A stretch of DNA of 64,000 bases from Rhizobiaceae bacterium (GCA_023953845.1 JAMLJC010000002.1:496001-560000); one strand, 5' to 3'; counted from the stretch's first letter, positions 50,348 through 59,628 are shown. Translations and numbers: made by a program. The notes: generated by a model not told the origin, from the letters alone.

Positions 50348-52797
50348 GCTTTCAGTCTCAGGTTTTTGGGGTCCCAAAGGGGCTCGTCGGGTTGCACCGT
50401 CGCCGGGCACCGCGCGCCGAAGATTTCGATATCGACGCGGGTGCCGGGCTCGGCCAGATCGGCACGCAGCATGCCGAGCGCGATTGCCTTGTCCACCCTG
50501 TGGCCAAAACCTCCTGACAAGGTTTCGCCCACAATCTTTCCGCCGTGCCATACCGTCGACATATAGGGCGCGTCGCAGTCGCCCGCTTCGTCCAGAACCA
50601 GCGTGACGAAACGCTTTGCCACGCCCTGCTGCTTCTCGTTCTGAAGCGCCGCCTTACCCTTGAAGTCGGGCTTGTCCCATTTGACGAAGCGCTCGAGACC
50701 GCCCTGCAGGATCGTATAGTCGGTGGAAAGATCCTGTTTCCAGGCTCGATAGCCCTTCTCAAGACGCAGCGAATCCAGCGCGAACATGCCGAACGGCTTC
50801 AGTCCATGTTTTTGGCCCGCATCCCACACGGCGTCGAAGACCCTGGCGGTGCTGCCGGTGTGCGTGTGCAGCTCCCAGCCGAGTTCTCCGGCGAAGGAGA
50901 CGCGGACGAGCTGGAGCCATTCGCCGGCGATCTGGCAGGACTGGTGCGACAACCATGGCGATGAAAGATCCGCATCGGCCACGTCGGCGAGGATGTCGCG
51001 CGCCTTCGGTCCTGTGAGGATCTGGCAAGCGAAATTCTCGGTGACGTCTTCCAGAGTCATTGCATGGGTTTGCGGCGGATGCTTCAGAAGCCACTCGAAG
51101 TCATGGCTCTGCGCGACGGCCGCGGTGATGAGGAAGAAGAAATCCTCTTCGATAGCCATGATCGACATTTCGGTGACGATCCGGCCGGAATCATCGGCGA
51201 AATAGCCGAGGCCGATACGGCCGGGCTTCGGCACGACGCCAGTGATGAGTGTCGAAAGCCAGTCGCGCGCGTCCGGTCCCTTCAGGCGGAAGCGCGAGAA
51301 GCCGGGGAGGTCGAGAATGCCGGCGGCATCGCGCACCGCGAGACACTCTTCGCGGACGCGCTTCTGCCACGGGCCGTCGCGATCATAGGTCTGCGTCGCG
51401 GCTTCGGACGTGTCATCGTCCGGCTGGGCGTACCACAGGGCGCGCTCCCAGCCGTTGAAGACGCCGAATTGGCCCCCAAGAGCCGCGATGCGGTTGTGGA
51501 TCGGCGAGAGCTTTCGTCCGCGCGCCGCTGGCCAGGCATGGCGAGGGAAATGGATGGCATATTCGTGGCCGTAGACTTCCAGCCCCTTTGCCACCGCATA
51601 GTCGGGCGCGGCGGCAAAGGCCGTGAAGCGGCGCGGGTCGCACGACCACATGTCCCATTCCGTCCGACCTTCCGTCACCCATTCGGCCAGCACTTTTCCG
51701 GCGCCGCCCGCCTGCGCGATGCCGAAGGTGAAGACGCAGGCCTCGAAGGCATTAGGCACGCCCGGCATAGGCCCGATCAGCGGGTTGCCGTCCGGCGCGT
51801 AAGGGATCGGCCCGTTGATGACCTTGGAAAGGCCGGCCGTGCCGAGGATCGGCACGCGCGCGATGGCGTCGCTGAGATACCATTCCAGCCGCTCCAGATC
51901 GTCCGGGAAAAGCTGGAAGGAGAAATCGTCGGGCATCGGATCATCGGAGGCGGCCCAATGCGCGCGGCAGTTCTTCTCGTAGGGCCCGAGATTCATGCCG
52001 AACTTTTCCTGCCGCAGATAATAGGAACTATCGACGTCGCGCAGCAGCGGCAGTTTGTGCCCGACCTCGGTCGACCACGCCTTCAGTTCCGGAATCTCGT
52101 CGAACAGGATGTATTGGTGACTCATCACCATCATCGGGATGTCGCGGCCGAACATCTTTCCCACCTCGGCGGCGCGATAGCCGGCGACGTTGACGACGTA
52201 TTCGCAGCGGATCTCGCCCTGCGCTGTCGAGATCACCCATTCGTCCCGGTCGCGTCGCACCGCCGTCACCGGGCAGAAACGGACGATCTTTGCGCCGAGG
52301 TCGCGCGCGCCCTTGGCCAGTGCCTGCGTCAACTGGGCAGGGTCGATGTCGCCGTCATTCGGATCGTAGAGCGCGCCGGCGAGATCATGCGTCTCGATGA
52401 ACGGATATTTAGTCCTGATCTCGTCCGGCCCGATGACATCGATCGCCATGCCCTGATAGCGGCCCATGCCCCTGGCGCGCTGGAACTCGCGCATCCGCTC
52501 CCTGCTATGCGCGAGCCGGATCGAGCCCGTGACGTGGTAGTTCATCGGATAGTCGACTTCCGCGGCCAGCCCGCGATAGAGCTCGGCAGAATAGCGCTGC
52601 ATGTTCATCAGCGACCAGGAGGACGAGAAGGTCGGCACGTTGCCGGCCGCATGCCACGTGGAGCCGGACGTCAATTCGTTCTTTTCCAGGAGGATGCAGT
52701 CGGTCCAGCCCGCTTTGGCGAGATGGTAGAGCGAGGAAACGCCGACAGCGCCGCCGCCGATGATGACGACGCGCGCGTGGGAGGGGAGTTCGGCCAT
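50344..52797 (-). CDS. FAD-dependent dehydrogenase fused to GcvT domain, copy 2
   Basis: 817 residues from ATG 52797 with GGAGGA upstream. The FAD domain has VIIGGGAVGVSSLYHLAKAG, and H49 in SGSTWHAAGN matches the covalent-FAD histidine. The GcvT half has DWLSTLITGVVPKPGRIGLGYF, FAGELGWELHTHTGS and LRLEKGYRAWKQDLSTDYTI, typical of dimethylglycine dehydrogenases. Same length and layout as the 46030-48474 product, but clearly diverged through the substrate domain (WHAAGNVPTFSSS versus WHAAGLIGQLRAS), so sequential or different substrates are likely. Encoded 11 bases after the XRE-cupin regulator. Confidence 0.9.
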   Translation of the reverse strand: MAELPSHARVVIIGGGAVGVSSLYHLAKAGWTDCILLEKNELTSGSTWHAAGNVPTFSSSWSLMNMQRYSAELYRGLAAEVDYPMNYHVTGSIRLAHSRERMREFQRARGMGRYQGMAIDVIGPDEIRTKYPFIETHDLAGALYDPNDGDIDPAQLTQALAKGARDLGAKIVRFCPVTAVRRDRDEWVISTAQGEIRCEYVVNVAGYRAAEVGKMFGRDIPMMVMSHQYILFDEIPELKAWSTEVGHKLPLLRDVDSSYYLRQEKFGMNLGPYEKNCRAHWAASDDPMPDDFSFQLFPDDLERLEWYLSDAIARVPILGTAGLSKVINGPIPYAPDGNPLIGPMPGVPNAFEACVFTFGIAQAGGAGKVLAEWVTEGRTEWDMWSCDPRRFTAFAAAPDYAVAKGLEVYGHEYAIHFPRHAWPAARGRKLSPIHNRIAALGGQFGVFNGWERALWYAQPDDDTSEAATQTYDRDGPWQKRVREECLAVRDAAGILDLPGFSRFRLKGPDARDWLSTLITGVVPKPGRIGLGYFADDSGRIVTEMSIMAIEEDFFFLITAAVAQSHDFEWLLKHPPQTHAMTLEDVTENFACQILTGPKARDILADVADADLSSPWLSHQSCQIAGEWLQLVRVSFAGELGWELHTHTGSTARVFDAVWDAGQKHGLKPFGMFALDSLRLEKGYRAWKQDLSTDYTILQGGLERFVKWDKPDFKGKAALQNEKQQGVAKRFVTLVLDEAGDCDAPYMSTVWHGGKIVGETLSGGFGHRVDKAIALGMLRADLAEPGTRVDIEIFGARCPATVQPDEPLWDPKNLRLKA

Positions 52798-52808
52798 ATT
52801 GTCCTCCT

Positions 52809-53405
52809 TCAATACACCGGCGGGCTGACGACCCAGATGACCACCGCCGGCACGTCGCCAGCGTTTCGCCAACGGTAGGTCTTGTTGCTGAAACGAAAAC
52901 TGTCGCCTTCGCCGAGACTGTGCCACGTTCCCGCGATCTCAAGGTCCAGGCATCCCGAAACGACGTAGCCGGCGTCTTCTGTTTGCCGCTGCGCCTGGAC
53001 GCTTCTTTCGGCGCCGGGCGCGAATTCGGAGCGGATGAGTTCGAAGCTGCCACCAAGATCGGGCGAGAGGAGTTCCTCGGTCAATCCCGACTCGCTCGAT
53101 CCGAGCGCACGGCGATGCCCGGCGCGAACGATAACGCCGCGCTCGGGCTCCGTCGCGGCCTCGTGTCCGAAGAAGATACTGAGCGGAACGCCGAAAACAT
53201 CGGCAAGACGCCTCAAATCCTCGATGGACGGCTGCGACAATCCGCGCTCGACCTGACTTATCCAGCCGATCGAGCGGCCGAGCTTCAGCGCGAGTTCCGC
53301 GATCGTCAGCCCCCGGCTTCGACGCAACGCACGGATGTCGCGCGCGAGCATGTCCGCCGCGGTCAGCACGTCATTCATTCCGTTCTTGTGCGCGATCGAG
53401 GTCAT
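52809..53405 (-). CDS. XRE-family HTH regulator with C-terminal cupin domain
   Basis: 198 residues from ATG 53405 (CAGGA ribosome site); a GTG at 53432 would add nine residues. The helix-turn-helix covers about 18-72: LRRSRGLTIAELALKLGRS, then IGWISQVERGLSQPSIEDL. The cupin domain (about 110-198) holds FELIRSEFAPGAE, EDAGYVVSGCLDLEIAGTWHSLGEGD and FRFSNKTYRW, a small-molecule sensor. Such proteins usually repress or activate the adjacent amine or amino acid catabolic operon and themselves. A 25-base dyad just upstream (53442-53466) is the obvious operator candidate. It is the first gene of the dehydrogenase operon and divergent from the nitroreductase gene. Confidence 0.88.
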   Translation of the reverse strand: MTSIAHKNGMNDVLTAADMLARDIRALRRSRGLTIAELALKLGRSIGWISQVERGLSQPSIEDLRRLADVFGVPLSIFFGHEAATEPERGVIVRAGHRRALGSSESGLTEELLSPDLGGSFELIRSEFAPGAERSVQAQRQTEDAGYVVSGCLDLEIAGTWHSLGEGDSFRFSNKTYRWRNAGDVPAVVIWVVSPPVY

Positions 53406-53441
53406 GAAAAATCCTGCCGAATTTTCATCCACACGTTTGTC

Positions 53442-53466
53442 ATGAAATTTTCAAGGAGAATTTCAT
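53442..53466. promoter_or_regulatory. Inverted repeat, likely operator of the XRE-cupin regulator
   Basis: ATGAAATTTTC (53442-53452) and GAGAATTTCAT (53456-53466) are inverted arms of 11 bases with one mismatch and a three-base centre. A further related half site, GAATTTTCAT, occurs at 53419-53428, closer to the regulator start. The dyad is AT-rich in otherwise GC-rich DNA and lies between two divergent genes, which is where an autoregulatory XRE protein would bind. The symmetry is seen; the binding partner is inferred. Confidence 0.55.
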
Positions 53467-53576
53467 ATGCCAGCGGAATGGATTCGCTTGCACGGGCGGC
53501 TTCGCAATGCCATGGCATGCGGCGAAAGTGCGCCGGAGCGCAGCGGATCGAGGGGCCGTATCCAAAGGAGTGGCAC

Positions 53577-54287
53577 GTGCTGGCACCGGGCAGGGAGCAT
53601 TTGCCTCTCGACGAAGTAGGTGTGGTGGATGACGCGATCGTGTCGCGGCGTTCCGTGCGAGCGTTCCTCCCGGACGAGGTCGACCGGGCGACGATACGCC
53701 AGATCCTGGAAGTGGCGGCACGCGCTCCCTCCGGCACCAACATGCAGCCGTGGCGGGTCTATGTCGTCGAAGGCGAGACGAAGCAGCGGATTTCCGACGC
53801 CATCCTGAACTCCGGCATTCGTGCCGAGAAGGCGGGTTGGGACGAATACAAGTACTATCCCGACCAGTTCTTCGAGCCCTATCTCACGCGCCGGCGGACC
53901 GTCGGTTTTGCACTCTACGGACACCTCGGCATTGCGCGCCGCGAGGTCGAGCGCATGCGCGAGCAGCACGATCGCAATTTCGTGTTCTTCGATGCGCCGG
54001 TCGGCATGATCTTCACCATAGACCGGCGATTGAACACCGGGTCGTGGATCGATTACGGCATGTTCCTGCAGAACATCATGGTCGCGGCGCGGGCGAGGGG
54101 ACTGCACACCTGCCCGCAAGCGGCGTTTGCGCCGTATCATCGGCAGATCAGGCCAGTGCTCGGGATCGGCGAGGAAGAGGTCGTGGTTTGCGGCATGGCG
54201 CTCGGCTATGAGGATGTCGCCAAGCCGGAGAACGATCTCAGGACCGGGCGCGCGCCGCTCGACGAATGGGCGAGCTTCCACGACTGA
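53577..54287 (+). CDS. Nitroreductase family FMN oxidoreductase
   Basis: 236 residues from a GTG at 53577, preferred because AAAGGAG (53564-53570) lies six bases before it and the protein then begins just ahead of the fold. An in-frame ATG at 53478 would give 269 residues with an unrelated N-terminus. Motifs are VSRRSVRAFLPDEV, RAPSGTNMQPWRVYVV and GSWIDYGMFLQNIMVAARARGLHTCPQ, as in NfnB/BluB-like nitroreductases. These dimeric FMN enzymes reduce nitro groups, quinones or enones with NAD(P)H. The long ERMREQHDRNFVFFDAPVGMIFTIDR segment is the substrate lid region. Convergent with soxG. Confidence 0.85.
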   Translation: MLAPGREHLPLDEVGVVDDAIVSRRSVRAFLPDEVDRATIRQILEVAARAPSGTNMQPWRVYVVEGETKQRISDAILNSGIRAEKAGWDEYKYYPDQFFEPYLTRRRTVGFALYGHLGIARREVERMREQHDRNFVFFDAPVGMIFTIDRRLNTGSWIDYGMFLQNIMVAARARGLHTCPQAAFAPYHRQIRPVLGIGEEEVVVCGMALGYEDVAKPENDLRTGRAPLDEWASFHD

Positions 54288-54318
54288 CGTGGCATGTCAC
54301 GGGCAGACCCGCTGCCGC

Positions 54319-54921
54319 TCAGACGACTTCGTAGCCCACTTCCTCCGCGGCGTGACCGAGCATCTTCCAGAAGCTGCGGGCGAATGAACGAAACACGTAG
54401 AGGTCGAACTGCTCCTCGCCGGTGCGCTGGATTTGCGTGAAGATCTCGTGGTGGGTGGTCGAGCGACCCGCTCCCAACGGGAAGGCCGTCAGCGAAAAGT
54501 CGATCGCGAAGAGTTTCGACAGCACCCATTCCGCCTTCGGGCCGGCGATGCGGAATGCAGTCCGGCCGTGCGAAAGGTCGGTCACGGCGCCGACATCCTG
54601 AAGCATGGCGGCGGCGTATCTGGCGAAAACGCCTTCCTCCTCCTCGATGACCATGAATTTTCCGGGCGCGAAGCCGAAGGCGGCTTTCGTCTTTTCGGCG
54701 ACGCCCGCCCCGGCTCCGTCGGAGAGCTCGAGGCCGGAAATATCCTGGACAAGCGCTATCAACACCTTCTCCTGCCCGCGCCAGGCAGCGAGCTGCACGA
54801 CGGAGCCGGGCTGCGGTTCCGAAAGAACCACGCCCGCCGACCCGCCGACATTGCCGTGAGCGCCGGGCTTGTAAGCCGCGCCGAGCGGCGAAACCTGCTC
54901 AATCCCGTTCTGGCTAGCCAT
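54319..54921 (-). CDS. soxG: Sarcosine oxidase gamma subunit
   Basis: 200 residues, last gene of soxBDAG. It is a small GcvT-like subunit that packs on the alpha chain in heterotetrameric sarcosine oxidase. Family features are VVLSEPQPGSVVQLAAWRG, GKFMVIEEE, DLSHGRTAFRIAGPKAEWVLSK, FPLGAGRSTTHHEIFTQIQRT and FDLYVFRSFARSFW. It has no catalytic residues of its own. Its start overlaps the soxA stop by eight bases. Confidence 0.92.
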   Translation of the reverse strand: MASQNGIEQVSPLGAAYKPGAHGNVGGSAGVVLSEPQPGSVVQLAAWRGQEKVLIALVQDISGLELSDGAGAGVAEKTKAAFGFAPGKFMVIEEEEGVFARYAAAMLQDVGAVTDLSHGRTAFRIAGPKAEWVLSKLFAIDFSLTAFPLGAGRSTTHHEIFTQIQRTGEEQFDLYVFRSFARSFWKMLGHAAEEVGYEVV

Positions 54922-57898
54922 GCATACGCGTTCCTTCAGGGTCGAACATATGGTGGCTCACGATTTCCACCGGACCGAACCGTTTGCGCAGCGGATCGGA
55001 GACGAAGGCGCGGGTGCCGCGACGCGTCTTGCCGCCGCTGACCAGCGCCAGCCCGATATATTTGCCCAGCGAAGGCGAGTAGCAGGTGGCCGTGACGTGG
55101 CCGAGCGAGTTGGCGGGCGCCTCCGGATCGGCGCGCTCGACAATATGCGCGCCGCCGTTCAACGCGCGGCCGTCGAGCGAAACGAGGCCGACCAGCTGCA
55201 ACCGGTTCGGTCCGGTCAGCCCCTCGCGGTCCATCATGGCCGAGCCGACGAAAGGCTTCTTCTTCGACGGCATCCAGTCGAGATGCAGGTCGCGCGCGGT
55301 AGTGCGGCCGTCGATCTCCGAACCCGTGACATGGCCCTTCTCGATACGCATCGTGCCGAGCGCTTCAAGGCCATAGGGAACGAGGCCGGACGGACGGCCT
55401 GCACGAAGCAGCGCGTCCCAGACATGCTGGCCGTGGCCAGCGCCGCTATAGACCTCGAAGGCCATCTCGCCGGAAAAAGAGAGGCGGCAGATCATGACCG
55501 GCGCGCCGTCGATCTCGCCGTGGACGATACCCATGAAGGGCAGGGCCTCGTTGTCGACCTTCGTGCCCGTGACGCAGGCAGCGAGGATTTCCCGCGCGCG
55601 TGGGCCGCCGATGGCCGCGCCCGCCCACTGGTCGGTGACTGAGGTCAGGTGCACCTTCAGGTCCGGCCAGATCACATCCAGCAGATACTCCAGATGCTGC
55701 ATGACCTTGCCGGCATTGGCCGTGGTCGTGGTCATCAGGAAATCGTGCTGGCCGAGCCGCCACGTCGTGCCGTCGTCCAGCACCAGCCCGTCCTCGCGCA
55801 GCATCAGACCGTACCGGGCCTTGTTGACCGGCAGGGTCGAGAAGATGTTTGTGTAGACGCGGTCGAGGAATTCGGCTGCATCCGGCCCCTGAACGGCGAT
55901 CTTGCCGAGGGTCGACACGTCCACGATGCCCGCTTCGTTGCGGCTGGCCCGCGTCTCGCGGACATAGGCCTGCTCGATCGTCTCGCCGGGGTGGCCGTAG
56001 ATGCGTGGGCGGAACCAGAGGCCTGCAGGCATCATTTCCGCGCCCTGCGACACATGCCAGTCGTGCATCGGCGTCAACCGGTCGGGCTTGAGATCGCCGA
56101 AGCGTTCCGCCGCGATCGATCCGAGCGAGACGGGGGCGTATGGCGGCCGGAAGCGGGTGGTGCCGACCTCCGGGATCGGCTTGCCGGTCGTTTCCGCCAT
56201 GATGGCGAGGCCCGGCACGTTCGACGTCTTGCCCTGGTCCGTCGCCATGCCGAGCGTGGTGTAGCGCTTCAGATGCTCGACGGAGACGAAGCCTTCCCGA
56301 TGCGCGAGGCGCACATCGTCCGCCGTCACGTCGTGCTGGAAATCGACGAAAGCCTTGCCCTTGGCCTTGATCTCGAACACCGGGGCAGGGCGCGACAGCA
56401 AGGCCGTGGGCTCTGCTTCGGGCAGGACTTCGTCGTCGGATGAGCCATCGCGACCGGCGGCTGCGCCCTGCGCGATGGCTTCCACGGCGGAGAAGGAACC
56501 CGCAGCCGCGCCGACCGAGACCCAGTTCTGGTGCGGCTCGGGCGGGACGAAGGCCTGGATTTCTTCATGCCACAGCGCCTTGCCGCCGGCCTGAGTCGCC
56601 AGATGCAGCGTCGGCGACCAGCCGCCCGACACGAGCAGCGCGTCCGCCGCGATGGTGCGGGTGTCGCCCGATATCGTCCGGCTGCCCGCATCGAACGGCT
56701 GGACCTTGATGCCGGACAGCGCCTTGCCGCCTTCGGTGCCGACGACAGCGTGGCCGGCCAGCACCTCGACACCGGCGACGTTCGCCGCCGCACGCGCTGC
56801 GGGCGAAATTTCGGCGCGGACGTCGATCACTGACACGATCCCGGAGCCTGCTTCCCTCAATGCGCCAAGGGCCGCATAAGCGCTGTCATTGTTGACGAAG
56901 AGCGCGACCTTCGCGCCCACTGCGATACCGTACTCGGCCGCGAAGCGTTGGGCTGCGGATACGAGCATCACTCCGGGGCGGTCGTTTCCCGGAAAGACGA
57001 TTGGACGTTCGAGCGATCCCGTTGCCAGGACGACCTTGCCGGCGCGGATCGTCCAGCTCCGGTGCCGCGGCTCGCCGATGCCGGGCGCCGCCTTATGATC
57101 GGAGACACGTTCCAGCGCGGCAAGCGTGTTGTCGTCATAGTAGCCCCAGACCTGAGTGCGCGGCAGCAGCGTGACGTTGGGCATGGCACGCAGTTCGTCG
57201 ACGACAGACTCGGCCCAAAGGTCGGCTGGCCGGTCGCCAATCGTTTCGCCCGACCATTTCGTGGAACCGCCGAATGTCGGGTCGAATTCGGCGAGTATGA
57301 TGCGCGCGCCGCTCTCGGCCGCGGCACGGGCAGCCATCAGCCCCGCCGGCCCGGAGCCGACGACAAGCACGTCGCAGAAGGCGTTGACGCGTTCGTAGCG
57401 GGCTGTGTCGGCGGCATCGCCGACGCGGCCGAGACCTGCCGCGCGGCGGATGAAATGCTCGCAGAACATCCAGAAGCGGGTGCCCTTCAGCGGCCCGATC
57501 GCCGGCCCCATGAAGGTTTTGTAGTAGAACCCGGCGCCGAGCAGCTTGCCGCCCAGCTGGTTGATGGCGTTCACGTCGAAGGCGAGCGAAGGGAAGCGGT
57601 TCTGGCTGACCGCGACGAGGCCGTCGAATATCTCCACGGTCGTCGCCGGGACGTTCGGCTCGCGCACGGCCCCCCGCAGCACCGTGACCAGCGCGTTGGG
57701 CTCGTCGATGCCAGCGGAAACAAGGCCGCGCGGACGATGATATTTGAACGAACGGCCGAAGAGCCTGACGCCGTTGGCAAGCAGCGCCGAGGCGAGCGTA
57801 TCGCCCGGATGGCCGTTGCAGGCATGGCCGTCGAAGGTGAAACAGACCGTCCTGCTGCGGTCGATGCGGCCGCCGGCGGCAGCGCGGCGCGGGCTCAT
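54914..57898 (-). CDS. soxA: Sarcosine oxidase alpha subunit
   Basis: 994 residues, the expected size. Order of domains: an N-terminal ferredoxin-like fold without iron ligands (FTFDGHACNGHPGDTLASAL, about 20-40), an NAD-binding Rossmann domain (VVGSGPAGLMAARAAAESGAR, about 180-200), a second nucleotide domain (GKVVLATGSLERPIVFPGND), and a C-terminal GcvT/folate domain (about 610-990, with GGPRAREIL and LGTMRIEKGHVTGSEIDGRTT). The complex oxidises sarcosine to glycine, giving methylene-tetrahydrofolate and hydrogen peroxide. Overlaps soxD by four bases and soxG by eight. Confidence 0.96.
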   Translation of the reverse strand: MSPRRAAAGGRIDRSRTVCFTFDGHACNGHPGDTLASALLANGVRLFGRSFKYHRPRGLVSAGIDEPNALVTVLRGAVREPNVPATTVEIFDGLVAVSQNRFPSLAFDVNAINQLGGKLLGAGFYYKTFMGPAIGPLKGTRFWMFCEHFIRRAAGLGRVGDAADTARYERVNAFCDVLVVGSGPAGLMAARAAAESGARIILAEFDPTFGGSTKWSGETIGDRPADLWAESVVDELRAMPNVTLLPRTQVWGYYDDNTLAALERVSDHKAAPGIGEPRHRSWTIRAGKVVLATGSLERPIVFPGNDRPGVMLVSAAQRFAAEYGIAVGAKVALFVNNDSAYAALGALREAGSGIVSVIDVRAEISPAARAAANVAGVEVLAGHAVVGTEGGKALSGIKVQPFDAGSRTISGDTRTIAADALLVSGGWSPTLHLATQAGGKALWHEEIQAFVPPEPHQNWVSVGAAAGSFSAVEAIAQGAAAGRDGSSDDEVLPEAEPTALLSRPAPVFEIKAKGKAFVDFQHDVTADDVRLAHREGFVSVEHLKRYTTLGMATDQGKTSNVPGLAIMAETTGKPIPEVGTTRFRPPYAPVSLGSIAAERFGDLKPDRLTPMHDWHVSQGAEMMPAGLWFRPRIYGHPGETIEQAYVRETRASRNEAGIVDVSTLGKIAVQGPDAAEFLDRVYTNIFSTLPVNKARYGLMLREDGLVLDDGTTWRLGQHDFLMTTTTANAGKVMQHLEYLLDVIWPDLKVHLTSVTDQWAGAAIGGPRAREILAACVTGTKVDNEALPFMGIVHGEIDGAPVMICRLSFSGEMAFEVYSGAGHGQHVWDALLRAGRPSGLVPYGLEALGTMRIEKGHVTGSEIDGRTTARDLHLDWMPSKKKPFVGSAMMDREGLTGPNRLQLVGLVSLDGRALNGGAHIVERADPEAPANSLGHVTATCYSPSLGKYIGLALVSGGKTRRGTRAFVSDPLRKRFGPVEIVSHHMFDPEGTRMHG

Positions 57899-58197
57899 CG
57901 CGGCTCTCCCGCCACGGCGTGCCGCTCATGAAGGGCGTGGCCGGTCTCGCGCACAAAGGAAACACGCGAAACCTTGTGCGTCTGGGTGGAGCGCGTCACA
58001 GCCAGATGCGCCCGGCAGCCGCCGGAGTGCTGCCAGATCTCATTGTGCTCGCCGGCGATGTTCACGCGGTCGTAGACGTAGCGGTTCCAGGCTTCCTGAT
58101 CGGTGGAAGCGGGATCGGGGCGCGTGCGATTTCCGTCTCCCTGATAGGTGTATTCGGAAACGTCGCGCGGGCCGCAGTAGGGGCAGGTGATCAGCAT
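57895..58197 (-). CDS. soxD: Sarcosine oxidase delta subunit
   Basis: 100 residues. The zinc site is visible as C5 and C8 in ITCPYCG, H57 in EIWQHSGGC and C61, matching the three-Cys one-His set of known delta subunits. VSEYTYQGD, WNRYVYDRVNIAGEHNEIWQH and GCRAHLAVTRSTQTHKV are diagnostic. A structural subunit of heterotetrameric sarcosine oxidase. Starts three bases after the soxB stop and overlaps soxA by ATGA. Confidence 0.95.
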   Translation of the reverse strand: MLITCPYCGPRDVSEYTYQGDGNRTRPDPASTDQEAWNRYVYDRVNIAGEHNEIWQHSGGCRAHLAVTRSTQTHKVSRVSFVRETGHALHERHAVAGEPR

Positions 58198-58200
58198 GGC

Positions 58201-59460
58201 TCAGTGCAACCGGGGCGTGGCGCCCTGGCCCTTGTCGTCTATGACCGTCCCGCGATGGAACCGATCCAGCCGGAAGGGGGCGTTGAATTCGTGCGGCTCA
58301 TCCTTCGCTATGGTGTGAGCGAAGCAGAATCCCGATGCCGGAGTGGCCTTGAAGCCGCCGTAGCACCAGCCGCAATTGAGGTACATGCCGGGCAGAGGGC
58401 CGGTCGTGATGATCGGCGAGCCATCCATCGACATGTCCATGATGCCGCCCCATGATCTCAGCAGACGCAGGGGCGCAAGGCTGGGAAACAAGGCGACCAT
58501 CTCGCTCATGACGTCTTCCACGACGGGCAGGCTTCCGCGTTGCGCGTAGCTGTTGTAGCCGTCGATGTCGCCGCCGAAAACCAGCCCACCCTTGTCCGAC
58601 TGGTTGATGTAGAAATGACCCATTCCGAAGGTGACCACCGTGTCCAGAAAGGGCTTGATCGATTCGGTCACGAAAGCCTGGAGGACGTGGCTCTCGATGG
58701 GCAACTCCTCGACGCCGGCCATGCGCATCACATGGCCGGTCGAGCCGGCGACGGCGACGGCAACCTTCTTCGCCCGGATCTCGCCGCGCGACGTCGTGAC
58801 GCCGACGACACGGTCGCCGTCCTTGAGGAAGCCGTTGACTTCGCAGTTTTCCAGTATGTCGACGCCGCGACGGTCTGCGCCGCGCGCATAGCCCCATGCG
58901 ACGGCATCGTGCCGGGCAGTGCCTGCGCGACGCTGCATCAGGCCGCCAAGCACCGGAAAGCGCGCCGAACGGCTGACATCGAGTCCCGGCATGAGCTGCT
59001 TGAGCTGCCGTGCATCGAGCAGTTCGGCGTCGACGCCCTCATGCCGCATGGCGTTGCCGCGGCGTGCATAGTCGTCCATCTGCGCAGGCGAATGGCCGAG
59101 ATTGACGACGCCCCGCTGGGAGAACATCACATTGTAGTTCAGGTCCTGGGACAGGTTCTCCCAGAGCTTCATGGAATGTTCGTAGAAGCGGATGTTCTGC
59201 GGCAGGAGATAGTTCGAACGGATGGTGACCGTGTTGCGGCCGACGTTGCCCGAGCCGAGATAGCCTTTTTCCAGCACCGCCACATTGGTGATGCCGTGCT
59301 CCTTGGCGAGATAATAGGCCGTCGATAGCCCGTGCCCGCCGCCACCGATGATGATGACGTCGTAGCTCGGCTTCGGGTCCGGCTTGCGCCATGCCGGCTT
59401 CCAGTCCCGGTTTCCCGAGAACGCGTTCTTCAGCAGCGCGAGGGCTGAATATTCCGCCAT
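58201..59460 (-). CDS. soxB: Sarcosine oxidase beta subunit
   Basis: 419 residues, first gene of the sox operon. FAD binds at VIIIGGGGHGLSTAYYLAKEHG (about 35-56). H184 in TARHDAVAWGYAR corresponds by motif to the histidine that carries covalent FMN in this subunit. GYLGSGNVGRNTVTIRSNY, HFYINQSDKGGLVFGGDIDGY and CGWCYGGFKATPASG are strongly conserved in SoxB. It performs the oxidation of sarcosine to its imine and feeds electrons to oxygen through FMN. The 110-odd bases upstream contain TATAGT on the minus strand as a possible -10, but no clear -35. Confidence 0.96.
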   Translation of the reverse strand: MAEYSALALLKNAFSGNRDWKPAWRKPDPKPSYDVIIIGGGGHGLSTAYYLAKEHGITNVAVLEKGYLGSGNVGRNTVTIRSNYLLPQNIRFYEHSMKLWENLSQDLNYNVMFSQRGVVNLGHSPAQMDDYARRGNAMRHEGVDAELLDARQLKQLMPGLDVSRSARFPVLGGLMQRRAGTARHDAVAWGYARGADRRGVDILENCEVNGFLKDGDRVVGVTTSRGEIRAKKVAVAVAGSTGHVMRMAGVEELPIESHVLQAFVTESIKPFLDTVVTFGMGHFYINQSDKGGLVFGGDIDGYNSYAQRGSLPVVEDVMSEMVALFPSLAPLRLLRSWGGIMDMSMDGSPIITTGPLPGMYLNCGWCYGGFKATPASGFCFAHTIAKDEPHEFNAPFRLDRFHRGTVIDDKGQGATPRLH

Positions 59461-59628
59461 GCCCCATCCTCAAATCGGCCGTCCGGACACTATAGACGCG
59501 ATCCGGGCGCGAAGGCCAATTTTGCGCCATGACATATCGCTTGCCCGACCTCGTTCGCAGGGCATCGTCGCTTGCCGGCCGCGCCGCCGGTCTCTAACAC
59601 TATCCGCCACTTCGACCGACCCTTCGCG

